Notes under the pieces: generated by a model
Databases searched by the model: none
Seen by the model: the letters and a program-made list of their open reading frames with translations, nothing else
Told to the model about the DNA's origin: nothing
Assembly: GCA_009746045.1 (NCBI GenBank)
Contig: RPFO01001706.1
Location: 1-61,000, forward strand
DNA length: 61,000 nt
Direction of reading: 5' to 3'
Origin: Mesostigma viride
Lineage: Eukaryota > Streptophyta > Mesostigmatophyceae > Mesostigmatales > Mesostigmataceae
Made by a program: the position numbers and the translations under genes
In this document: positions 23,201-29,533 of the stretch, in pieces
Numbering within the stretch: position 1 is the first letter of the stretch
How the letters are laid out: every line of letters begins with the position of its first letter

Positions 23201-24749
23201 CTGTAATTAGTTAATGGTATGGTCTAGACCCTGGCTACCAGGCGGATACCGACTTTACAGAACATCTATGCATCATGAGACTAATGTGCGCTTCGACTTG
23301 GAAATGGAGAGGGCTAGGATCATAGGCAGCGGAAGCCTGCCTTGGCGCTCACCATGTGCCACTCTTGTGAAAGCTGATGGAAATGAAGGGAGGTACAACT
23401 AACATGGATTGAGACTTTTTGTCCCTGGGTACTCGCTTCACGATGTTGTGCGGGCTACGGTGGTGGGTGGGGTTGAGGGTGGGGGTGGGGGGGGTGGGGG
23501 GTTGGTGGTGGTGGGTGGGGGGTGGGGGGGTGGGGGTGGGGGGTGGGGGCTTGTGAGGGGGGAACATGGTGGCAGGTAAGGAGTTAAATGGTGGCACACT
23601 GAATAGGGAGGGAGTTGTGCACTACGCCGCTGATAGGAGAGGCAGATTACATAGTGCAGGTTGGAGAGTGTCAATATGTTTTCATGGGAAAAGTTTCCCA
23701 TGAAGTTGGCCCCTGCTGTTGTGCGCCCAGATGAATCTGGCCAAGTCCAGCATCGGTTGTCATCATGAAGGTAGTGTCTCCACTAGCAGCTAGGCTTTTC
23801 CTGGCCATTAGGTCACGTAATGCTGGTTTTTGTGGATTTGCCAAGTTACAATCGATGCGGTGCCGGCTGTGGCATGGCCTGTGTTGAGCTGATACATGGC
23901 GACAAATATGCTCGCAGCGTTAACATTAATTAATTTACTCGTAGACTGCATCACGTGACCATAAGTCCTCAGTGGGATGGAGATGGGATGGGATGGATGG
24001 ATCTAGCTGTCTAGCTTCTATCTACAGGGTTGCGGGCACCACGGCAGCGGTAGCCTTTGGACATAGACCAATGATGATACCACGCATTGAATATGATCCG
24101 GATTCTCCAGATTTCTGGCCTGCGCTCGATGTCTCATTCGTACAATGGTCACTGCATTAGAGTATTAAGGCCTGCGCAGGATGTCTCATTGATACCACAC
24201 AATACTCAATGAAATAGATGCATGTGCTTTGCGAATATGCTGTGTGCGCATTTGCTATGTGTATGGGCAAGTGCACTGCTGTTATTAGCTCAAATGGCTG
24301 GACTGGGTGTCAGTGAGTGGGTGTGTCAGTGTGGCAACCAGCGTATGTCTTCTGCAGCTAAGGTCAGATCAAACAAACGGAGAGAATCTTCAGGATGCTT
24401 GTAAGTAGCTTCAGTTGTATGCAAGTGCGCTGTGCACAGGATGGCATCAACACACTTGCTTGTCCTTTCGTGCACTTAACGCATCCTAGAGAAAAATCTG
24501 AAGGCCATGCGATGCCTCTGGCATGCCATGCATCCATGATCGGTTGTCTCTCCTCTTTTAACATTTCCTTGCTGTGAACTATTTTGAAAATGCGGTTTGG
24601 CCCTCATGCAGCCCCTGGCAGGGAACACAGGAGCCTTCCTCATAGGTGGCGCATTTGTGTATTTCTCGGCTCTGTTCAAACCCGAAAAGTGGGGGGGGAC
24701 CGGTTCAAGAAAGACTAGAAGCAACAGATATCAGAAGAAAAGGCAGTAA
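13911..24749 (+). CDS. TPM-domain thylakoid protein (Psb32/TLP18.3-like), six exons
   Basis: Six exons (13911-14241, 15507-15687, 18451-18557, 20796-20895, 22667-22753, 24612-24749) join with matching phases at all five GT-AG introns and end in TAA, giving about 314 residues. The N-terminus (1-72) is a plastid transit region followed by a hydrophobic lumen signal ending AVAA. Residues about 75-205 are a TPM domain: DPIIDRANVIPD, GWK-I-RILTR across junction 1, TVVVDVNPLSPNILDF, LLPRQFFLELQ, KYGNMFFVREEGE and a Cys pair region. Three hydrophobic segments follow (SLLGGFVAGYALRLG; ILYFAPLWGILFGSFGILPVV; GAFLIGGAFVYFSALF), so the protein should be membrane-anchored. Psb32/TLP18.3 proteins assist photosystem II repair; a role here is inferred from family. 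Odd: exon 2 is one G short in a 9-G run, breaking the frame between ILTR and the rest. Introns are 1.3-2.8 kb and full of repeats. Confidence 0.78.
14242..15506 (+). other. TPM intron 1
   Basis: GT at 14242, AG at 15505-15506. Contains a minisatellite of about 45 bp units (14430-14735) and a G-rich tract near 14848-14900. Confidence 0.7.
14430..14735 (+). repeat. Minisatellite, about 45 bp unit, about 7 copies
   Basis: Purine-rich units based on GACCTGGCTGATAAGGGAG followed by AGAAGGAAATAGGTTGGAGA with point differences. Confidence 0.9.
15507..15687 (+). CDS. TPM gene exon 2 (one-base frame break in a G run)
   Basis: Acceptor GCGCAG and donor CAG/GTGGGA. Reading from exon 1 gives R-ILTRDRGG, but TVVVDVNPLSPNILDF and LLPRQFFLELQ lie in another frame. 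The nine Gs at about 15525-15533 would need to be ten (or seven) to restore one frame. Either a real mutation or a homopolymer error. Confidence 0.75.
15726..17069. mobile_element. Non-autonomous hAT element in TPM intron 2
   Basis: 1344 bp bounded by TIRs CAGTGTTTCTAGTAA and TTACTAGAAACACTG, flanked by a perfect 8 bp duplication TTTAGAAA at 15718-15725 and 17070-17077. An 8 bp target site and a CA-G start are diagnostic of hAT. Subterminal zones (15757-15872; 16895-17045) contain repeated GCGTCAG-n-CTGACGC hairpins, probable transposase sites. Only a short transposase-like N-terminus remains. Confidence 0.88.
15734..16312 (-). pseudogene. Possible hAT transposase N-terminal remnant
   Basis: Starts at an ATG at 16312. 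The N-terminus has an I-S-S-Y-F-K-R motif resembling the PIP-box-like I-x-x-F-F-K found near the start of many hAT transposases, followed by a Lys/Arg-rich nuclear-localisation-like run and a Ser/Thr-rich linker. It then runs into the subterminal repeats; there is no BED finger or catalytic core. A telo-box-like AAACCCTAAAA (on its complement) lies just upstream of the ATG. It may be the first exon of a deleted transposase. Confidence 0.45.
17070..17680 (+). other. TPM intron 2, unassigned part
   Basis: After the hAT target duplication there is no recognisable feature except a short GGGAT run near 17520-17550. Confidence 0.5.
17682..17977 (+). repeat. (CCCT)n microsatellite in TPM intron 2
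   Basis: About 295 bp of CCTC repeat, with early CCGT variants; the flank to about 18000 is CCTT. Confidence 0.97.
18451..18557 (+). CDS. TPM gene exon 3
   Basis: Acceptor ATGCAG, phase 0; encodes GKYGNMFFVREEGE, then a helix and a Cys pair. The donor GTGGGT at 18558 splits a Met codon with exon 4. Confidence 0.72.
18830..19170 (+). repeat. 44 bp minisatellite in TPM intron 3
   Basis: About 7.5 units, each containing GGCCAAGTGGTGTTATAGGG and CTGGTGTTCTAATGG. Confidence 0.92.
19376..19985 (+). repeat. 67 bp dimeric minisatellite in TPM intron 3
   Basis: About nine copies of a 33+34 bp dimer based on TTGTCAAAAGTATCCAATAT and TATACTACACAATC alternating with CGATA. The motif recurs singly near 20350-20400. 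Confidence 0.95.
20190..20350 (+). repeat. Possible tRNA-derived SINE fragment
   Basis: AGGTCCTGTGTTCGATTCC resembles a pol III B box. A downstream body ending TTTGCTGCTTTCAG is shared in diverged form with 21090-21215. No intact tRNA fold. Confidence 0.35.
20796..20895 (+). CDS. TPM gene exon 4
   Basis: Acceptor TTGACCAG, donor CAG/GTAAGC. Encodes VPELDSDLYGITTIC and the first membrane segment SLLGGFVAGYALRLG. Confidence 0.78.
20896..22666 (+). other. TPM intron 4
   Basis: Contains a possible tRNA-derived SINE fragment (21090-21215, B-box-like TTGTTCGAACC) and otherwise unique DNA; I see no gene in it. Confidence 0.6.
22667..22753 (+). CDS. TPM gene exon 5
   Basis: Acceptor GTGCAG, donor TTG/GTGAGT. 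Encodes the second membrane segment (FILYFAPLWGILFGSFGILP). Confidence 0.76.
22754..24611 (+). other. TPM intron 5
   Basis: Holds a (TA)n run and a short RT-family 3' end (about 22940-22985), a GTAGTACATATA repeat (22990-23035), a G-rich GGGTGG tract (23455-23555) and another RT-family 3' end (24088-24145). Confidence 0.65.
24612..24749 (+). CDS. TPM gene exon 6 and stop
   Basis: Acceptor ATGCAG, phase 0. Encodes PLAGNTGAFLIGGAFVYFSA, LFKPEKW and a basic tail ending QKKRQ before TAA. Confidence 0.76.
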   Translation, partial: PLAGNTGAFLIGGAFVYFSALFKPEKWGGTGSRKTRSNRYQKKRQ

Positions 24750-25176
24750 GGGATACCTACGGCTCACGACATCTGGTGTTATACAGATGATGTAAAGGCA
24801 TGAGCAGATTCCTTTTCTATCATGGGGAAGCCGGGTATTTGCAAACGCGGGAAGCATGCTTGGCAAGACCCCTACATTAACTCATTAATTCAACTCGTGC
24901 TCCCGTTGGTGAGTCACGGAGCATTACTTACCCCCGATGGATGGATGGTTGGATGGAGACACGCAATCCGGTCTGTGAATGGAGACCGGTCTAAGCTATC
25001 TACAAAAACAATCCTTCTCTATATCTATGGTGCCCGCGACCCTAGGGGTCTTGTCTAGCATGCTTCCCGTTTGCAAACACGCGACTTCCCCATAGTTACA
25101 TACTAGGGTCTAGGGCACAATAGATGGAGAGTAGGATTGTTTTTGTACCTGGATAGAATAGACCGGTAGGGTTGCA
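24750..25176. mobile_element. Two facing fragments of retroelement family C
   Basis: 24890-25050 is a minus-strand 3' end: terminal hairpin (TGCTCC facing GGAGCA), a short CCAT run and the ACCGGTCT 3' UTR block. 25055-25176 is a plus-strand copy of the same 3' UTR leading into the next CATC array. No coding capacity. Confidence 0.6.
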
Positions 25177-25177
25177 C

Positions 25178-25357
25178 CCATCCATCCATCCATCCATCCA
25201 TCCATCCATCCATCCATCCATCCATCCATCCATCCATCCATCCATCCATCCATCCATCCATCCATCCATCCATCCATCCATCCATCCATCCATCCATCCA
25301 TCCATCCATCCATCCATCCATCCATCCATCCATCCATCCATCCATCCATCCATCCAT
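25178..25357 (+). repeat. (CATC)n microsatellite
   Basis: About 180 bp of pure CATC lying where family C 3' UTRs normally have a few CATC units; followed at about 25401 by ORF1 copy A2. Confidence 0.96.
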
Positions 25358-25400
25358 TGATCCATCGATCGATCCATCCAAATTCATGCCACGAAATTCC

Positions 25401-27348
25401 GGCCACGAGGTAGCCATGGCTGTCGGAGCTCATAACTTTCACGTTTGAGCCCCGAATTCAGCTGTGAATATCACAATCGCTTCGTCTTTCTTAGACGCAC
25501 ATGCTGCTATAATTTTCCAAAGATATAACGCACTATATGGCGAATAAACGCGCCTCGACGCAACGCAGCCTGGCGGCTGCGCTCGGCAATGAGAATACGT
25601 CTGCAGCCCCGGCAGCAGACTCGCCCTCAAGCCCGGACGGCACTGGTGACACTAGTCGTGCACTGGTGGTTGCCCAGCCCCCTCACGGACTTGCCTCGCC
25701 CTCTGCATCGCCAGAGCCTAAACGTAGCCGCCCTGAGCATCCGCCCCCTGACGAGCCGGACTGGAAAGAAATAGACTTTGACGTCAAATCAGCTACATGG
25801 TGGATACAAGGCCGCTCAAATCCCATCCAGTTTAATATGAACGCCGTGTTCTTCGGGTCGCGCACCTCGCTTCTTGCCCTGGGCAAGCACTTTTACGTCC
25901 AAGGCCGCATCATTATGCCTACCCGCATGGATTCCCCGTCGGATCTGTCCAGCTACTCCCGCCCCCGCCTTCAGCTCCTCGCCCTCTGCTGCCTCCTCGG
26001 GCGCTCTGTCGCCGACATCTGGGCCCCCCCCTCCACCTCCGAAATTCGCTCCATCATCAACAACGCCATCGAACAGCACGTGACACCCCTGGCCGCAGAT
26101 GTGGCGGCCATGGGCGGCACGTTGGCTGCCGAGCTTCCCATCCTCTCCTCCACCACCACCGCCACCTCCAAGCTCCTCGCCTCCACCTCCACCACAACCG
26201 ACGCCCTCACGGCCCAGCTTCTCGCCATCGACAAGCGCCTGCAGGACAATGCCATAGCCATCGAATGCTTGCAGAACACCGCCGGCATCACTGCTCAGGC
26301 GGTGAAGGACATCGCCGCTCGGCCAGCCCCTGCTGGCCCTGCCGGCGATGCTCCTCCCATCCCGACCTGGGCGGACATGCTTAAGCAACACGCCACCTCC
26401 ACCACCTCCGCCGTCGCCGCCCAGCTTAAGCAGCAGACGCTGGACCTCCGCGAGGAGGCCGAGCTCGCCAAGCGCAGCCTTAACGTCATAGTCAAGCACT
26501 TCGACCCGCTGCAGGACGAGACCTCCGAGACCCTTGCCCTGGCGTTTGAGAACAAAATCCTTGTCCCCATGGCTATCACTGGTAAGGGCAAGCCGCGGGG
26601 GGTGACCCGCCTTCCCCGCTGGCGGGGTAAGGCCGGCCCCTCCCCCTTGCTCCTCACCTTTGACACCATGGCGGATAAGATGGAGTTCCTCAAGTGTCGC
26701 AAGCGGCTTGGGGGGACCGCCTACACGCTGGACGACGACTTGACCTTGACGCAGCAACAACGGCGACGGGAGTTATGGCCGACCTACCTCCAGCTTCGGC
26801 AGACGGCGGGGCAGAAGCCGGTCTACTGGAAGGGGGCGGACATCTACGTCGCCCACAAGCCCTGGCAGGCGACCCCTGCAACCCCAGCCACCCCAGCCAC
26901 CCCAGCCTAGGGAATATAGCAGTAGTGTAGACTAGAAAGCTTAGTGACGTGGCCATGTATGCCTACGTGATGGGCCCACACCCGCCCTTGCAATAGCCGT
27001 AGCAATGTCGAGTCATGCTTTGCCCATGCAGGGAGTTACTCCCTGCTGAGAGGCCATGTGTACCCTAGCTATAGCCTAGCCACATACCTTCCACCCCATA
27101 TGTCATGCAGGCCTTCTAGGCCCTCTCCTCAAGCCCCCCCTGGGTGCCTGTGCTTGTTTAGGAGGCATGAACCATTATGGAGGTGCAGCCGGTGCACCTA
27201 GTGCACCCAGAGCAGGTGATAGTTGTACATCCTACACCTGCAGGTTGTCGCCCTGATTGTATTACAAACCCATAGATGCCCCTTTCTCAGGGCTATGTGT
27301 TACATATGCTCCCCACGGAGCTATGATTTTAATTCATTAATTAATTAA
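25401..27348 (+). mobile_element. ORF1-only LINE-like element, copy A2
   Basis: Leader 25401-25536 (same block as in A1, A4 and A5), ORF1, a 3' UTR of about 400 bp of a subtype shared with 31565-31890, the terminal CTCCCCACGGAG hairpin and an AATT-type tail. Confidence 0.8.
25537..26910 (+). CDS. LINE ORF1-like RNA-binding protein (copy A2)
   Basis: 457 codons, intact, ATG start. Same architecture as copy A1: basic/Ser-rich N-terminus, Thr/Ser-rich middle with LLAIDKRLQDNAIAIECLQ coiled-coil-like helix, WADMLKQH, and a C-terminal ORF1-type domain (RSLNVIVKHF, RLPRWRGKAGPSPLLLTF, FLKCRKRL, QQQRRRELWP, VYWKGADIYV), ending in three ATP repeats. It differs substantially from A1 and A4 in the 70-160 region, so it is a distinct subfamily whose frame has stayed open. 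Probably binds element RNA as a trimer, as L1 ORF1p does; inferred. No ORF2 follows. Confidence 0.78.
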   Translation: MANKRASTQRSLAAALGNENTSAAPAADSPSSPDGTGDTSRALVVAQPPHGLASPSASPEPKRSRPEHPPPDEPDWKEIDFDVKSATWWIQGRSNPIQFNMNAVFFGSRTSLLALGKHFYVQGRIIMPTRMDSPSDLSSYSRPRLQLLALCCLLGRSVADIWAPPSTSEIRSIINNAIEQHVTPLAADVAAMGGTLAAELPILSSTTTATSKLLASTSTTTDALTAQLLAIDKRLQDNAIAIECLQNTAGITAQAVKDIAARPAPAGPAGDAPPIPTWADMLKQHATSTTSAVAAQLKQQTLDLREEAELAKRSLNVIVKHFDPLQDETSETLALAFENKILVPMAITGKGKPRGVTRLPRWRGKAGPSPLLLTFDTMADKMEFLKCRKRLGGTAYTLDDDLTLTQQQRRRELWPTYLQLRQTAGQKPVYWKGADIYVAHKPWQATPATPATPATPA

Positions 27349-27544
27349 TCCATCCATCCATCCATCCATCCATCCATCCATCCATCCATCCATCCATCCA
27401 TCCATCCATCCATCCATCCATCCATCCATCCATCCATCCATCCATCCATCCATCCATCCATCCATCCATCCATCCATCCATCCATCCATCCATCCATCCA
27501 TTAATTAATTAATTAATTAATTAATTAATTAATTAATTAATTAA
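27349..27544 (+). repeat. (ATCC)n then (TTAA)n arrays at the A2 tail
   Basis: About 150 bp of ATCC followed by about 45 bp of TTAA, directly continuing the A2 tail and abutting truncated copy A3. Confidence 0.96.
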
Positions 27545-27786
27545 ATGGAAGGGTAAGGCCGGCCCCTCCCCCTTGCTCCTCACCTTTGACACCATGGCGG
27601 ATAAGATGGAGTTCCTCAAGGGTCGCAAGCGGCTTGGGGGGACCTCCTATGTACACGCTGGACGAGGACTTGACCTTGACGCAGCAACAACGGCGACGGG
27701 AGCTATAGCTATGGCCGACCTACCTCCAGCTCCGGCAGACGGCGGGGCAGAAGCCGGTCTACTGGAAGGGGGCGGACATCTACGTC

Positions 27787-28080
27787 TCGCGTGCAGACAC
27801 GTGTGTAGTACTCCTACACACAGATCTCGAGTGATTTATCTAGTACCAAATCCGAAAGGCTTGCATCACTCCCCGGACAGGAGAACTTTTGCGGATGACT
27901 GTAGGTGTAAGTTGGCGATGCCATGGTAACCGGAGACGTCCGTCCTATAGTCAGCAAAATTGGTGCGAGAGGTCCCCAGTTCGATTCCGGTCGGATTCAT
28001 TTGCAGATCGCGTTTTCCGCGTTTTCCGCGGCCCGGCACTGAACGCAAAGGTTTTCACCTTTGCGGAGTGCCTGATCAGA
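27787..28080 (+). mobile_element. tRNA-related SINE-like insertion with 9 bp target duplication
   Basis: Splits the ORF1 reading of A3; flanked by ATCTACGTC at 27778-27786 and 28081-28089. Internal 27930-27990 is tRNA-like: possible acceptor strands TCCGTCC and GGTCGGA around a B box (AGTTCGATTCC), but too short for a full tRNA. Near its end is a perfect hairpin CGCAAAGG-TTTTCA-CCTTTGCG. No coding capacity. A deleted DNA transposon is the alternative, but TIRs are absent. Confidence 0.6.
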
Positions 28081-28194
28081 ATCTACGTCGCCCACAAGCC
28101 CTGGCAGGCGACCCCTGCCGCTCCAGCCACCCCAGCCTAGGGAATGTAGCAGTAGTGTATCTAGACTAGAAAGCTTAGTTATGTGGCCATGTAT

Positions 28195-29167
28195 CAAGGA
28201 GACAACCAGCGCAGGCCAGAAATCGGGAGAATCCGGACCATGGTAGCTCGAGCCTGCCGTTATCTTGTCCGCGTGTTCGAGTCGTTCATGATGATGAAGA
28301 TGAATGGTGATGGAAATGTGTATCCTTGTGCATTGAAATTATGGCTGGCTTACGTGTAGAGCGACTAGATGACCTAGACGGTGGGGCCGGAAACAGCATG
28401 CTTGATCAGGGCGTGTGTTTCGAGCCCGTAACTGGCCGGGAGTGTTTAGTGGTGAGCACCATTGCTGCGATCGCTCTCCAACCATTTACGAGGAAATACC
28501 CGCAAATGGAAAACCACTGAAAAGGTCTAGCTAGTCAGTCATCACGTTAGCCATGCCATGATTCCAAACGTCCAAGAACTGCACACGGTGCAAAGGCAAA
28601 AAGCCGGAGGACAGCACTTTTAAATGTGCGGCGGGAACCAAAGCCTGCGTATGCCAGAAAACATCGTGTTGCTGCAGCGACGCGACGATGTGGACAACGA
28701 ATCCAGTGCCAAGCTCGGAACGGCCGCAAAGGAGATCTGGCATCACAGGGTTCAGATGTGCGGAGATACTATGCGATCCAGCCGGTCCACGACCTGTTTG
28801 TAGAGCTTGTGCCAAGGGGCAGCACCGAACAGATGTGGGTGACGTTGCAAAAAACACCGGACTTGACGGAGCATAATGTCTCGGTCATAGTCTTTGACCA
28901 ACAAATGATGCAAGAGTTCAACAAGAGTCGTGATGAAATCGACACGATAAGAACAAAGACGGGAAAAACGATGCAACTGACTAAGAACAACACCATATTT
29001 TGCTGTGTGGGAAAGGAGACTGTGAATATCGGGGTAGCGAATAAAAGGAATTTGCTGGTATTTAGGATCCTTGCGCTTATCATAGACAGCCGTACGCCAG
29101 CCCTTCTTGTTATGGGTAATGTTAAGATCGAGATAATTGCAATGAGTATCCTCCGACGTGAGCTTTA
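28195..29167 (-). mobile_element. RT-family element B2 (5'-truncated)
   Basis: 973 bp, minus strand, with the common 3' terminus at 28195 and a broken 5' end inside RT at 29167; flanked by ATGTAT at 28189-28194 and 29168-29173. Confidence 0.8.
28752..29167 (-). pseudogene. Reverse transcriptase C-terminus, probably Penelope-like (B2)
   Basis: Best-preserved copy: LTSEDTHCNYLDLNITHNKK, a YDKR-PKY-QIPF-RYPD segment, SLLSHTAKYGVVLSQLHRFS, RLCS-DF, a helical thumb (LLVKDYDRDIMLRQVRCFLQ) and RHPHLFG, ending SPHI-stop. The Y-L-D-L-N-I block fits the post-palm part of an RT, and SQL-RF-R-CS-DF the thumb. The YxDD catalytic motif lies upstream of the truncation, so no catalysis is possible. Ending straight after the thumb suits PLEs whose GIY-YIG domain is N-terminal (Chlamys/Naiad type); assignment tentative. 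Confidence 0.6.
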
Positions 29168-29235
29168 ATGTATGCCTACGTGATGGGCCCACACCAGCCC
29201 TTGCAATAGCCGTAGCAATTTCGAGTCATTAATTA

Positions 29236-29533
29236 ATTAGTGCTCAAATAAAAAGACTAGTGCTCCCGTTGGGGAGTCACGGAGCATTAACCCAGATGGA
29301 TGGATGGGTGGGTGCAAACAGTCCTACCGGTCTAAGCTATCTACATCAGCTACCTACGACATCTATCTAACTGCATTACTGACTACAACATCTATATCTA
29401 TACAGCACTGGCGTGCCTCCCACGGGTTTGCACACGCGGGCGCTTCCCCGCAGGGGGGGGCTCGTTGTCCTCTATGACCTGGGCCCACTTGGCCTTGTCC
29501 ATCATCTTCTTAGTTCGTCTCCATGGCCTGCTA
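29236..29533 (-). mobile_element. Family C 3' end (minus strand)
   Basis: Hairpin TGCTCC/GGAGCA at about 29261-29287, a short GATG run, the CCTACCGGTCT block, then a coding end (29398-29530) with AKWAQVIEDNEPPPAGKR and a stop at 29398. Confidence 0.6.

Larger units (their letters stand above)
27545..29235 (+). mobile_element. 5'-truncated ORF1 element A3, carrying two insertions
   Basis: ORF1 3' end (27545-27786 and 28090-28139) and 3' UTR (28140-28194, resuming 29168-29235, matching A2). Interrupted by a 294 bp tRNA-related insertion (27787-28080) and by RT-family copy B2 (28195-29167, duplicated ATGTAT). The order of events is therefore A3 first, then the two insertions. Confidence 0.8.

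Noticed and set aside
27925-27995. Intact tRNA gene
   Set aside because: B-box and acceptor-like strands are present, but the segment is too short and lacks a proper anticodon arm.
28560-28876. Cys-rich frame on the plus strand (TRCKGKKPEDSTFKCAAGTK and later CC-C residues)
   Set aside because: It runs antisense to the RT-family 3' UTR and RT C-terminus, depends on a one-base difference in this copy, and other copies read differently, so it is probably a shadow.
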